From contig NZ_FOCF01000002.1 in the NCBI RefSeq assembly GCF_900110035.1, positions 186,001 through 250,000 of the forward strand: a stretch of 64,000 nucleotides of DNA. Reading direction: 5' to 3'. The notes under the pieces were generated by a model. The model did not search any database and was not told the origin of the DNA. It saw nothing but the letters and a program-made list of their open reading frames with translations. How positions within the stretch are numbered: the first letter of the stretch is position 1; every line of letters begins with the position of its first letter. Source of the stretch: Sphingomonas gellani (GTDB lineage Bacteria > Pseudomonadota > Alphaproteobacteria > Sphingomonadales > Sphingomonadaceae). This document shows, piece by piece, positions 33,875-43,299 of this stretch. A program made the position numbers and the translations under genes.

Positions 33875-34788
33875 CGCGGGCGGACTATGTGATCGGCGTC
33901 GACGGCGGCGGCACCCATGCGCGCGCAAGGCTGTGCGACGGCCATGGCGCGGTGCTGGGTGAGGGGCAGGGCGGCCCCGGCAATATCCGGCTGGGACAGG
34001 CCGTGGCTTGGGCGAACGTCAACGCGGCGATCGACGAAGCGTTGGGGGCGGCGGGCCTCTCGCGCGATGTGCTGCGCCGAACCAGTATCGCGCTGGGCCT
34101 GGCCGGCATCGTCGAGGAAGACGACGGCCCTGCTATGCTGGCGGCTGGACCCGATTTCCTGCGGGCGGTCGCGGTGTCCGACGGCGAGATCGCCTGTCTC
34201 GGTGCGTGGGGAGGCGGCGATGGCGCGATCCTGATCACCGGCACCGGCAGCGCGGCCTATGCGATCGTGAACGGTATCGGCCGGCCGATGTTCGGATGGG
34301 GTTTCCAGGTTGACGACAAGGGCTCCGCCGCCGCGCTGGGGCGCGCGGCGATCAAGTGGGCGCTGGAGGCGAGGGACGGTCTGATCGACGATACGGACTT
34401 CACCCGGGCTGTCCGCGATCGGATCGGCGGCCGCCCGTCTGCGATGGTGGGATGGATCACCGCCGCGCGGCCGCGCGATTTCGGTGGGCTCGCGCCGATG
34501 GTAATCGAGGCCGCGCGCGCGGAGGATGCCGCCGCGTGCGCGATCATCGCTCGCGCGGCGCATGACATAGCCCGGATGATCGACAGGCTGGTGGAGGTCG
34601 GCGCGGTTCGGGTCTGCCTGATGGGGGGCATGGCCGCGCATATCGGACCTTGGTTGCCGGCGTCGGTCCGTTCCCGCCTCGAAGCGCCCCAGGGTGATGC
34701 ACTGGCCGGGGCGATCCTGCTGTCGCGGCGTCTTGCCGCGCCGAACGTCCAAGATGCTGATGGAGAATACCATGTCGCCCGAGGCTGA
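33871..34788 (+). CDS. nagK: BadF/BadG-type ATPase, GlcNAc or glucosamine kinase
   Basis: A 305-residue ASKHA-fold sugar kinase: phosphate-1 loop VDGGGTHARARL (about residues 9-20), TGTGSAAYAI near residue 123, GWGFQVDDKGSA, and the late adenosine loop VCLMGGMAAHIG. In this operon it would make GlcNAc-6-phosphate for NagA. Members of this family also phosphorylate glucosamine. It begins at the ATGA overlap with nagP and its end overlaps the deaminase gene by 17 bases. Confidence 0.86.
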   Translation: MTRADYVIGVDGGGTHARARLCDGHGAVLGEGQGGPGNIRLGQAVAWANVNAAIDEALGAAGLSRDVLRRTSIALGLAGIVEEDDGPAMLAAGPDFLRAVAVSDGEIACLGAWGGGDGAILITGTGSAAYAIVNGIGRPMFGWGFQVDDKGSAAALGRAAIKWALEARDGLIDDTDFTRAVRDRIGGRPSAMVGWITAARPRDFGGLAPMVIEAARAEDAAACAIIARAAHDIARMIDRLVEVGAVRVCLMGGMAAHIGPWLPASVRSRLEAPQGDALAGAILLSRRLAAPNVQDADGEYHVARG

Positions 34789-35806
34789 TGTGCGAGAGTC
34801 TACTCTGATGCTGCGGGAGGCGGGGGAGGGCGGTGACGCCGTGACACGGTTCCTGTCGGCCAATGCCGACGCGATCGGCGCGCTGGCCATGCACCTGCGC
34901 ACCCATCCACCGGCGGCAGTAGTGACCTGTGCACGCGGATCGTCCGACCATGCTGCGACCTATGCCAAGTACATGATCGAGACGTTTCTGGGGATACCGA
35001 CCTCCTCCGCGGCGCTGTCGGTCGCGTCGATCTTCGATGCGCCGGTCAGCGGCGGCGGCAATCTGTGCATCGCGATCTCGCAATCCGGACGCAGCCCGGA
35101 TCTGCTGGCGACGGTGGAGGCACAGCATGTGGCAGGCGCGACGGTGATCGCGCTGGTCAATGATGAGACATCGCCGCTCGCCGGCATGGCCGATCACGTC
35201 CTGCCCCTGTCGGCGGGTCCCGAACGATCGGTTGCTGCGACGAAATCCTATATCACCGCGCTGGCGGGCATCGCTGCACTGGTCGCGGCCTGGTCGGACG
35301 ACGCCGACCTGCGTGGCGGATTGCAGGCGCTGCCAGCGCAATTGAAACAGGCCTTTGCCATCGACTGGAGCACGGCGCTTCCAATCTTCGAGGCGGATCG
35401 TAGTCTGTTCGTGATCGGACGCGGCTATGGCCTGGCGATCGCGCAGGAGGCTGCGCTGAAGATGAAGGAAACGTGCGGCCTGCATGCCGAGGCATTTTCG
35501 TCCGCCGAGGTGCGCCACGGGCCGATGACCATTGTGGGTCCAGGTTTTCCCGTGCTGGCGTTCGCCACCTCGGATGAAGCGGGCGACGATGTGCGCTCGA
35601 TCGTGTCGCAATTCGCTGAGCGGGGTGCGTCGACGGCCTTGGTCGCGGCACATGACGGTACGCTGGCAGCGTTGGACGCGCACCCCGCCCTGCAGCCCGT
35701 GCTGATGATCCAGAGCTTTTACCGGTTCGCCAACGCGCTGTCGCTGGCGCGCGGCATGAATCCCGATCTTCCGCCGCATCTGAACAAGGTCACGTCCACC
35801 CGATGA
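34772..35806 (+). CDS. nagB-II: Glucosamine-6-phosphate deaminase, SIS type (NagB-II)
   Basis: A 344-residue protein with two SIS domains, like the isomerase half of GlmS but without the glutaminase half. Seen: ACARGSSDHAATYAKYM and ISQSGRSPDLLATVEAQ in the first domain, SVAATKSYITALAG, then GRGYGLAIAQEAALKMKETC and SSAEVRHGPMTIV in the second. It turns glucosamine-6-phosphate into fructose-6-phosphate and ammonia. ATG 34772 is chosen for its GGAGA at 34762-34766; the two ATG codons just upstream are worse placed. Overlaps nagA by four bases. Confidence 0.88.
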   Translation: MSPEADVRESTLMLREAGEGGDAVTRFLSANADAIGALAMHLRTHPPAAVVTCARGSSDHAATYAKYMIETFLGIPTSSAALSVASIFDAPVSGGGNLCIAISQSGRSPDLLATVEAQHVAGATVIALVNDETSPLAGMADHVLPLSAGPERSVAATKSYITALAGIAALVAAWSDDADLRGGLQALPAQLKQAFAIDWSTALPIFEADRSLFVIGRGYGLAIAQEAALKMKETCGLHAEAFSSAEVRHGPMTIVGPGFPVLAFATSDEAGDDVRSIVSQFAERGASTALVAAHDGTLAALDAHPALQPVLMIQSFYRFANALSLARGMNPDLPPHLNKVTSTR

Positions 35807-36963
35807 ACAACATTGACTTCGTCAACGCCCGGCTGATCGCAGCGGGGCGGAGCATCGACAACGGCTATCTGAGCATCAGGGCCGGCCGGATCTCTGCGCT
35901 GGGGGACATGGCGGACTATCGCCCGGGTGGTGAGGTCGTCGACCTAAGGGGGGATCACCTGCTGCCGGGCTTCATCGATACCCAGGTGAACGGCGGCGGC
36001 GGCGTGTTGTTCAACGACGATCCGAGCGTCGAAGCCATTGCCGCGATCGGCGCCGCCCATGCTGCGTTCGGCACGACCGGTTTCTTGCCGACGCTGATCT
36101 CCGACGATCTGGAAGTCGTGGATGCGGCAATGCGCGCGGTGGAGCGGGCGATCGAGGAGCGCATCCCGGGCGTGTTGGGCATCCATGTCGAAGGCCCTTT
36201 TCTCGCGGAGACCCGCAAGGGCATTCACGATCCGGCGAAGTTCGTGCAACTGAACCGGGACAGCATTGCGCTGCTCAGCGGGCTGCGACGCGGGCGCTTG
36301 ATGGTGACGCTCGCGCCGGAAATGTGCACCCCGGCCGACATCGCCGCACTGGCCGGGGCGGGTGTCATCGTGTCCGCCGGGCATACCGATGCCGACTACC
36401 GTACCATGCGCGCTGCCCTGGACGCGGGGGTCACCGGATTCACCCATCTGTTCAACGCCATGTCACCCCTGCGGCATCGCGCGCCGGGCGTGGTGGGAGC
36501 TGCGCTGGACGACCAGACCAGCTTTTGCGGGCTGATCGCGGACGGCCACCATGTCGACGCACCCGTGCTGCGCATCGCGTTGCGTTCGCGGCCGCTGGAC
36601 CGTTTCATGTTGGTCAGCGACGCCATGCCAACCGTCGGCAGTGCGACCAAGTCGTTCGTGCTGAACGGCGAGCGCATCGAGGCCCGCGACGGCATCTGCA
36701 TGTCCAGCGACGGTACGCTGGCCGGATGCGACCTCGACATGACCTCCGCGCTGCGCAACATCATCAACATGACGGGCATCGGCATGGCGGATGCGTCCGT
36801 GATGGCATCCGGCGCGCCCGCCCGGTTTCTGGGCCTGGACCATGTCACGGGCGGTATCGCCGTTGGCCGTGTGGCAGATCTTGTGTGGCTGGGGCGCGAA
36901 GGCATGCCAAAGGGTGTGTGGCAACACGGGAATCCGCTCGCATCGCATGCGGTGGCGGCGTAG
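35803..36963 (+). CDS. nagA: N-acetylglucosamine-6-phosphate deacetylase
   Basis: A 386-residue amidohydrolase that removes acetate from GlcNAc-6-phosphate. Motifs in order: LPGFIDTQVNGGGGVLFND, GIHVEGPFL (metal Glu), VIVSAGHTDADY (metal His), FTHLFNAMSPL (metal His), LIADGHHVDAP, MLVSDAMP with the catalytic Asp, and late GGIAVGRVADLVWL. DTQVNG is as expected for NagA. It starts on the stop of nagB-II and closes the operon; a hairpin terminator region lies beyond its end. Confidence 0.95.
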   Translation: MNNIDFVNARLIAAGRSIDNGYLSIRAGRISALGDMADYRPGGEVVDLRGDHLLPGFIDTQVNGGGGVLFNDDPSVEAIAAIGAAHAAFGTTGFLPTLISDDLEVVDAAMRAVERAIEERIPGVLGIHVEGPFLAETRKGIHDPAKFVQLNRDSIALLSGLRRGRLMVTLAPEMCTPADIAALAGAGVIVSAGHTDADYRTMRAALDAGVTGFTHLFNAMSPLRHRAPGVVGAALDDQTSFCGLIADGHHVDAPVLRIALRSRPLDRFMLVSDAMPTVGSATKSFVLNGERIEARDGICMSSDGTLAGCDLDMTSALRNIINMTGIGMADASVMASGAPARFLGLDHVTGGIAVGRVADLVWLGREGMPKGVWQHGNPLASHAVAA

Positions 36964-37010
36964 CGACCCGCTTCGGCGCAATACGGCAGCCCGGTTCACG
37001 AAAAGGAATA

Positions 37011-37042
37011 ACGCGGCAAGGCGGACTTCCCGCCTGCCGCGT
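37011..37042 (-). terminator. Hairpin terminator between nagA and the TonB receptor
   Basis: Arms ACGCGGCA / TGCCGCGT and GGCGG / CCGCC with one bulged A (37011-37042). On the minus strand the hairpin is followed by TTATTCCTTTTCG, so it most likely ends the receptor transcript. It may also stop the nag operon coming from the left. Confidence 0.7.
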
Positions 37043-37110
37043 CCGTGTCGCATCATTCTGATCCGTGACGGAGCCATCGCAGACAGCCCCACCCGGCCTC
37101 ACGAACTCCG

Positions 37111-39900
37111 TCAGAAACGCGCCCCGATCCTCACGCCATAGGTGCGCGGCGTATCGTAATAGGCGACAACCTTTCCGTATGAGACGTTGCTGAACCCCTT
37201 GGTGGCGATGTCGGTCAGGTTCTCGCCGAACGCTTCCACGAAATAGCGCTCGTCATCGATCGAGGCCCGGACACTGGCGTCGACCTTTGCATACCGGTCC
37301 TGGTACTGCCCGAGATGCGCGCCCGAATAATTCTGGATGTCGAGCCACATCCGCGATTGGTAGCGGGCTGACACGAAGGGCGACAGTTGCACGCGGCCGA
37401 GATCAATCTCATGCCGGTAGTTCATTGAGATCGAGAACCGCGGCGCGAAGGGTAGACGCTTGCCGAGCAGCGTCTGGTCGCCGAAGCGCTGGGTGGTGAT
37501 ACCGTTCTCGTCGATGACGTTTAGCGGGGTCTGACCATAGATCGCGCGGGCGTCCCGGGCGTAGTTGTCGATGAAGCGTCCGCTTTTGGTCACTTTCGCA
37601 TCCAGGTAAGTGGCAAAGCCGCTGAACGTGCCATGTGCCCATGGCTGGGCGGTGAACTCCAGTTCCACGCCCTTGATGTCGGCATTGGTCAGGTTGACCG
37701 TGGTGTAAGCGGAAATGTCCTTCCCGAAATTAACGTTGGGAATGGTCAGCTGACCGTTCGCGTCGCGGTAGAACTGCCGCTGATCGACGCCGACGAAGAA
37801 TTCACCTGTCTGTTGTATGTCGCGATATTTGGTCAGGAACCCTGCCAGCGAGAATTGCAGGGCACCGTCCAATGCCTTCGCCTTGTACCCCAGCTCGTAG
37901 GCGGTGACATATTCCGGGTCGTAGGCGAGCGGTGAGAAACAGCCGTTGTTGCAGGTATCGTTGAGCTCGTAGAAGCCGCCCATCTTGTAGCCACTGGATA
38001 CCGATCCATAGATCATGTCGTCGGGGCTGGCGTGATATTGCATGCCCAGTCGGAAGGATCCGTTCTTCCAGCTGCGCGTGGTGTCGGTCGGGTCGCTTTG
38101 CAACGGCACGGTGACGCCCAGCGGGGCATCGATACCCATGCCGGGTTGCAGGTTGTTCGATTGATGAGCGCGGATCGCACCCGGTGTCGGCGTGTAGAGC
38201 CCGCGATACCAAAGGTTGCGGTCGTCACCGGTATAATAGGTCAGCCCGTTGAGGTCCCCCTTCTTGTCCCACGTCTGCCGATATCCCGCGGTGATGCCGA
38301 GCTTTGGTATGACGCGCCAGTCTACCTGTGCGAAAAGCGCCCGGGACGTAGTGGTCCGCTTCTGCTGGTTGTAGCGGGTGGAATAGGGCAGTCCGTCCGG
38401 CTGGAAAGTTCCGTCGCCCAGCAAGCCGAACGATTTGCTCTCCACCGAATCCTGATCGTAACGGATACGTTTGTTCTCATGGAGGAGGAACGCGCCGACG
38501 ACGTATTGGAACGATCCCGCCCCCGTCGATTTCAGCTGCAACTCCTGCGTCTGGCTGAAGTACCGGCTGGAATCGGTGTTGGTGCTATCGTCCGCGACAG
38601 CGTAGTAGTTGGTGATGGCCGGGGCATTCAGCGTACCGTCTGCGAAGACCTGAGGCCCTGGATTGCCGATCGACGACCATTCTGCGGCCGGGCCATTGCC
38701 GGCATCGTTGTCGACACGCTGGCGCCGGCGTTCCAGCTGGATGCCACCGCGATATTCCAGCACCATGTGATCGGAAACGTCGCCCGACATCTTCAGTTGA
38801 TAAGTGTCGATTGTCAGGTGCAGCGAACCCGGAACGTTGATGTTTACATAACGCAGCGGGTGGCGACATGCGTTCACCGTGCCTTCCGCCTGGCGGCAAT
38901 CGGTGAAGTTGATGTCTCCGGCGCCGTTGTTCTCGAAATGCGAAACAAGCAGGCTGGTCTCGACCTCGTCGACCGGCTTCCACCGCACGATGCCGCGAAT
39001 GCCGCTGGTGTCCGCATTGTTGTACCAATCGGACCGGCCCACCTCTCGATTGCGCCGTTGATCGACATCGGGAATCCCGTCCTTGGGAACCGCGACCACG
39101 CCGACGAGCGGCGTCCCGTCCTCGTTGGTTTCGGCCAGCAGCTTGTCCGACGGCGTGTAGGACGCATCTGTCGTGTCCCGCCCTTGGCGCAGCATGCCGT
39201 CATGTTTAGACACAAAGCCGGATATGCGCAGCGCCAGCCGATCGCTCAGGCCGAAGTTCAGCGCGGCACGGATTTGGCGCGATCGGTAGTTGCCGATTTC
39301 CGCTTCGCCCTTGCCGGAATATTCGCCGAACACAGGGCGCGCGGGAATGATGTTGATCGTGCCGCCTGGCGAGTTCATCCCGAACAGCGTGCCCTGCGGG
39401 CCGCGTAGTACCTCTACCCGCTCTACGTCGTAGATCAATGCAAGCGCGCTCTGCGGCCGGGGTGAGTAGAAGCCATCGAGGTGCAGCGCGACGGATGCTT
39501 CCGACACCTCGGTCGAGTCCGTCGAAGATACGCCGCGCAGACTGAAGAAGCTGCCTGAGTCCGCCGTTGCGCCCAATTGCAGGTTGGGCACGTTGCCCTT
39601 CAGGTCGCGCGCCGTGCGGATGCCCTTTTCATCAAGGCTGGCCTGACTGAGCGCCGTGATCGCGATCGGCGTGTCGAGCAGGCGGGTCTCGCGCTTCGTT
39701 GCCGTCACGACGATATCCTCGCCGTCTGTGGCCCCGGGGCCGGGCGACGGTGGGTTCGCCTGGTCAGAGGACATCGCCTGTCCGGTTTCCGGCACCGGCG
39801 CCGTATCGGGCACTTGTTGCGCCGACACTATCGACGACCAGGACAGCCCGGCGACCAGCGCCATCAACGATGTGCTGAACTTGATATGCGGGTGCGTCAT
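37111..39900 (-). CDS. TonB-dependent receptor of the chitin/GlcNAc locus
   Basis: A 929-residue outer-membrane receptor: signal peptide about 1-27 (SLMALVAGLSWSSIVSAQQ), a TonB-box region EDIVVTATKRETRLLDTPI, plug domain (ARDLKGNVPNLQLG, VERVEVLRGPQGTLFGMNSPG), then a 22-strand barrel ending in the terminal strand YDTPRTYGVRIGARF. It would import chito-oligosaccharides using TonB energy, like CHiX or NagA-type receptors; the substrate is inferred from the neighbours. ATG 39900 follows AGGGGGG; upstream in-frame codons lack a signal peptide. Probably cotranscribed with the GH18 gene 94 bases before it. Confidence 0.93.
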   Translation of the reverse strand: MTHPHIKFSTSLMALVAGLSWSSIVSAQQVPDTAPVPETGQAMSSDQANPPSPGPGATDGEDIVVTATKRETRLLDTPIAITALSQASLDEKGIRTARDLKGNVPNLQLGATADSGSFFSLRGVSSTDSTEVSEASVALHLDGFYSPRPQSALALIYDVERVEVLRGPQGTLFGMNSPGGTINIIPARPVFGEYSGKGEAEIGNYRSRQIRAALNFGLSDRLALRISGFVSKHDGMLRQGRDTTDASYTPSDKLLAETNEDGTPLVGVVAVPKDGIPDVDQRRNREVGRSDWYNNADTSGIRGIVRWKPVDEVETSLLVSHFENNGAGDINFTDCRQAEGTVNACRHPLRYVNINVPGSLHLTIDTYQLKMSGDVSDHMVLEYRGGIQLERRRQRVDNDAGNGPAAEWSSIGNPGPQVFADGTLNAPAITNYYAVADDSTNTDSSRYFSQTQELQLKSTGAGSFQYVVGAFLLHENKRIRYDQDSVESKSFGLLGDGTFQPDGLPYSTRYNQQKRTTTSRALFAQVDWRVIPKLGITAGYRQTWDKKGDLNGLTYYTGDDRNLWYRGLYTPTPGAIRAHQSNNLQPGMGIDAPLGVTVPLQSDPTDTTRSWKNGSFRLGMQYHASPDDMIYGSVSSGYKMGGFYELNDTCNNGCFSPLAYDPEYVTAYELGYKAKALDGALQFSLAGFLTKYRDIQQTGEFFVGVDQRQFYRDANGQLTIPNVNFGKDISAYTTVNLTNADIKGVELEFTAQPWAHGTFSGFATYLDAKVTKSGRFIDNYARDARAIYGQTPLNVIDENGITTQRFGDQTLLGKRLPFAPRFSISMNYRHEIDLGRVQLSPFVSARYQSRMWLDIQNYSGAHLGQYQDRYAKVDASVRASIDDERYFVEAFGENLTDIATKGFSNVSYGKVVAYYDTPRTYGVRIGARF

Positions 39901-39994
39901 CCCCTTAACCCCCCTCTTGTGTTGGTATGCATGCCCTGTCGTCCTGCCCGTGTGCCCGGTGCATGAACGGCAGCGCCGTAGGTCAGTTCTTGGC

Positions 39995-40990
39995 TTACAG
40001 TCCGCCGCTGGCGAGAGTGGACCAGAACGAGGCGTCCTCCTGTCCAAGCGACCAGATCGACACGCTGGCGACGTTCTCGCCTGCCGCATATTGCGCCTTC
40101 AGCTTCATGCTGCGCGCGTTCTCGTACCAGACGACATGCTCCTTGCCGCCGGCCTGGTAGTAGAATTTTGGGCTGGACGAGGCCGTGTCCCATGCCGGTG
40201 TCGCGCCGGTGGAGGCGATCAGTCCGGGCAAGTCCTTCCAGTCGACTTGCACGCCTGTCGAGTCCGTCAGGTTCCAGTCATAGCCATAGGCGGCGACGCC
40301 CATGCTGATCTTGGATTTCGGCATCACCGTTTCCGCATAGCCGATCGCCGCCTTGACCCAGTTCAGCCCCGCGACGGGTCCATCGAGCGACCAGGGACCG
40401 TTCTGATCGTAGGTCATGACCTGCACTAGGTCGCAGGCCGCACCGATCGCCGAATAGTCGAAGGCGCCTGTCCAGGAGTCGTTTGGGTCGTTGGAGGAGG
40501 TCGCGGGCACGGACACGATCAGCTTGCGCGATTTGGCGTGTAGGGCATTGGCCAGCTTCCGAACGAAGGCCGACAGCAGCGATCGATCGGTGTTCGTTAC
40601 CGCCTCGAAATCCAGGTTCACCCCGGCCGCCCCGCCTTGCTGCGACAGCGCGACCATGTTGTTGATCGCATTGGTCTGAGCCGTTCCGGTCTTCAGCACG
40701 GCATGTGCGATCGCGGGATCGAAATCGGAAGTGCCGAAGTTCGAGATGACCGGATACAGCGCGATGCCGTTTGCGTTGGCGGTTGATCGTACATTTGCCG
40801 GTACCGACCCGGTGATCGCGCCGCTCGCGTCGATTGCATATGAGTCGGTCGCAAGCGTTGCGATTTTCGCCGCGTTGTTCTGCAGCGATGTGTTTGACTT
40901 GGTTCCCGTATAGTAAGCAAGCTTGGTAGGTGCTGCCAGCGCAGTCGCGGGCAGGGACAATGCCATCAACAGAAGAACCGCTTTTTTCAT
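39995..40990 (-). CDS. Secreted GH18-family protein (YaaH/SleL-like branch)
   Basis: A 331-residue exported GH18 protein: signal peptide MKKAVLLLMALSLPATALA, then a barrel with SRKLIVSVPATSSND, LVQVMTYDQNG and VSIWSLGQEDASFW. The active-site motif is GVNLDFEAV, so the catalytic Glu and its neighbouring Asp are present but the first Asp of D-x-x-D-x-D-x-E is replaced. This pattern is seen in spore-cortex type GH18 enzymes that cut N-acetylglucosaminyl bonds. It sits before the TonB receptor and likely feeds it. AGGAGAG precedes the ATG. Confidence 0.86.
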   Translation of the reverse strand: MKKAVLLLMALSLPATALAAPTKLAYYTGTKSNTSLQNNAAKIATLATDSYAIDASGAITGSVPANVRSTANANGIALYPVISNFGTSDFDPAIAHAVLKTGTAQTNAINNMVALSQQGGAAGVNLDFEAVTNTDRSLLSAFVRKLANALHAKSRKLIVSVPATSSNDPNDSWTGAFDYSAIGAACDLVQVMTYDQNGPWSLDGPVAGLNWVKAAIGYAETVMPKSKISMGVAAYGYDWNLTDSTGVQVDWKDLPGLIASTGATPAWDTASSSPKFYYQAGGKEHVVWYENARSMKLKAQYAAGENVASVSIWSLGQEDASFWSTLASGGL

Positions 40991-41081
40991 GATCTTCTCT
41001 CCTGGTTGGACGTAGTCTTGCTCTGCAACCGGCTACCAACCGCTCGCCTGTGCCTGATGTGCGGGTTCGACCGCTGAACGT

Positions 41082-41682
41082 TCACCTAGCTTCGTGTGAG
41101 GAGATCACGCTCGGCGATCCTGCACGCAGCCGGCCATGTCGTACCCCCTGCGAATAGGGAAGCGCACCGGCGTTCCGGCTCTCCGATTCCCGACGCAGCG
41201 ACTCCGGATCGCGCGGGCGGAGCGGGGAAGCATCAGGGTTCCCGGCAAGTGACAGCCACTCCGACCATCCGGCATGGGAAATCCTGACGCGATCAGGCCG
41301 AACCTCGGCAAGGAACGATCCTGCGGAGATGCGATCGCCGTTCTCGTAGACATGCTGGTCGTCCCCGGTGAAGCCGATGAACGCGCGACCGCCAGCCGAG
41401 GTGTTGATGACACCGAACAGCTTCAGATGGGGAGTGACAGCGGCGGGAGACGTTTGTTCCACAGTCATTGGGTGCGCAGGGGCAGCCAATGTAACCACCT
41501 TAATACCACTGAAACCAGTCCTGCCGCTGCGGACGTGCATGACTGGCGACGAGCCCAATCACCGAAATCCCCAGGATGGCCGCTAGGACGACGAGGTCCG
41601 GCTTGCCGGATACCGGATTGGGTAATGTCGCAGCAGGATCACGGTGCACAACACCCGCAGGGAATGAAGATGTCCTCTTCAT
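41082..41682 (-). pseudogene. GspC-like type II secretion protein, frameshifted
   Basis: ATG 41682 has an AGGAGGA site and opens MKRTSSFPAGVVHRDPA, a membrane helix (DLVVLAAILGISVIGLVAS) and RPQRQDWFQWY before a stop near 41500. Another frame, open from about 41558, carries the rest of a GspC/PilP-like periplasmic domain: HLKLFGVINTSAGGRAFIGF, HVYENGDRISAGSFLAEV, VRISHAGWSEWLSL, ending at 41082. Together they form one GspC-like protein if a single shift is placed at about 41505-41525. Such proteins help type II secretion, which exports chitinases. No other gsp gene is near. It may be a real decay or a one-base error. Confidence 0.55.
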
Positions 41683-42278
41683 CGTGTCCGATCCTCCTGA
41701 ACCCTTGGTAATGCAAAGGACATAACCGGTCAATACCGATGCGTGACTACTGAACGTTGCGTTTGTGAGAGCCGATACGGAGAAAAGCGGTAGTAATGCC
41801 GTCGCGGGGCGGCAATCGAATGGTCATGCCCGTGACCCCGTGTTGTCACGCTGAGCGACGAGGGCCTGCACCTGCGCGCAATCGGCAATCTGACGGAGGC
41901 GATGCAGCATCCCTGGTGTGTGCGCTGACTCGTCCGCCGGCGTCACCGCCAACAACATCCGGGTGCATGGCATTCCGCGCGGCGGCTGCAAGAATCTGGC
42001 GGTCTACACGGAGCGTCTCGCGCGTCCATCTTCCGTCACTGTCTCCAGGAAGTATTCGCGGTCGCTGCTCTGCATGCCACGCAATATCAACACGTTTTCC
42101 ACTGGCCGCAGCGGTGACGGCAGACTGCTGAGCCACGCGCGATTGGCATGCGCTCCTCGTCGATGTTTCCGCCTTAAGGTGCGCGATCTCCCAAACGTGC
42201 AAGCCGGCACCGGAGGGCCGGCATAGTGTCGGCCCCAGCTGCCTGATTGCGCCGAAGACGGCGATGTGTCGGGGCGGA
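41683..42278. other. No recognisable gene
   Basis: Several short frames are open on both strands but none has a ribosome binding site with a recognisable protein. The stretch separates the chitin locus from the IS6 fragment and looks like decayed DNA. No repeat of note was seen. Confidence 0.4.
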
Positions 42279-42710
42279 CCTGTCAAACCAACGTGGCAGG
42301 AGCGGCAGGTGCTGATAGCGTGCGGTGATGAGCCGCAAATCACGGGCACTGCCGCCAGATCCGTTTCGTCGCTTCAACTCCTCGCCCGAGGTGATCCGGC
42401 TGGTGGTCATGATGTATGTGCGCTTTCCGCTCAGCTTGAGGAACGTCGAGGACCTGCTGTTGGAGCGCGGCATCGACATCTGCCACGAGACGGTGCGCCA
42501 CTGGTGGAACAGGTTCGGTCCGCTGTTTGCCCTCGATATACGCCGCCAGCGGGTGAGCCGGATGCGGGGCTTTCGCCAATGGCGCTGGCAGCTGGACGAA
42601 ATGTACGTGAAGGTGAATGGTGAAATGGTCTACCTGTGGCGAGCAGTGGACCACGAGGGCGAGATCCTTGAGAGCTTCGTCACCAGAACCCGCGACAAGG
42701 CAGCAGCACT
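42279..42710 (+). mobile_element. Left part of an IS6-family element (copy A)
   Basis: Begins CCTGTCAAACCAACGTGGC at 42279 and carries the start of an IS6 transposase. It breaks off at about 42710 inside the gene, so the right end is gone. The first 130 bases recur in a second, more decayed copy at 61199, in the same orientation: the words AAACCAACGTGGCAGG and TGAGCCGCAAATCACGGGC are identical in both. Confidence 0.82.
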
Positions 42711-42762
42711 GACAGTCAACTGGGCTTCCATGACACCGATCCCGAGTGGCTGGGTGCGATGA
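42328..42762 (+). pseudogene. Truncated IS6-family transposase
   Basis: About 126 residues of an IS6/IS26-type transposase (normally near 235): SPEVIRLVVMMYVRFPLSLR, VEDLLLERGIDICHETVRHW, WQLDEMYVKVNGEMVYLWRA with the first catalytic Asp, VDHEGEILESF and TRTRDKAAAL. After that the frame is foreign and stops at 42762. The second Asp and the Glu of the DDE triad are missing, so it is inactive. Confidence 0.85.
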
Positions 42763-43299
42763 ATACTGATGACACGCGGACATGCGTCATGGTGGTGAAA
42801 GCCCTGGCCGCTTTCGGGCGCTGCTGTGGGCATTAGCGGCCTGAATTCGCTCGGGAGTCGCCTAGCCGATCGCGAGCCGTCGAGATTGGTGGATTGCTGA
42901 CGTTGCCGGCTAGTCCGGCTAGCCCGACCGGAAGCGGACTTCGCCAACCTCAATCTCTCTTTTCGGCCGGCGAAGGCGGTGCCAATTATGCTGTCCAAGA
43001 AAGCCGGCAAGAAGATGTTCCAACCCTGCCGCGCACGCTCGCGAGACTCACGCCAAAGCGGCCCCGGCGGGGAGAGCCCTGACCCATCTCACGCCCGCTC
43101 CGGGCAGGCGCAGCGATGCAGCGGGTGTCGGCGCATGTTCGGCAATTGCGGCGGGATGATGCGCGCCCTGAATAGTGCCCGTGCGCTCCGCTTTACATGC
43201 GTGGCTTAAGTGTCCGGGCGTACCAGATGTGATGTCTATAGCAGGCTGGCGCGACCGTGGTTCAAACAGGTGACATTAATGTCAAATCCCCTGTGAGGC
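42763..43299. other. No recognisable gene between the IS6 fragment and the fucose locus
   Basis: Short frames on both strands have no start signal or recognisable motif. The DNA beyond the IS6 breakpoint does not look like the missing part of the element. The first clear gene is the fuconate dehydratase, read toward this stretch, so some of it is that gene's 3' region. Confidence 0.4.

Noticed and set aside
42763..43299. Missing right half of the IS6 element beyond copy A
   Set aside because: The DNA after 42710 shows none of the later IS6 motifs; those appear only in copy B.
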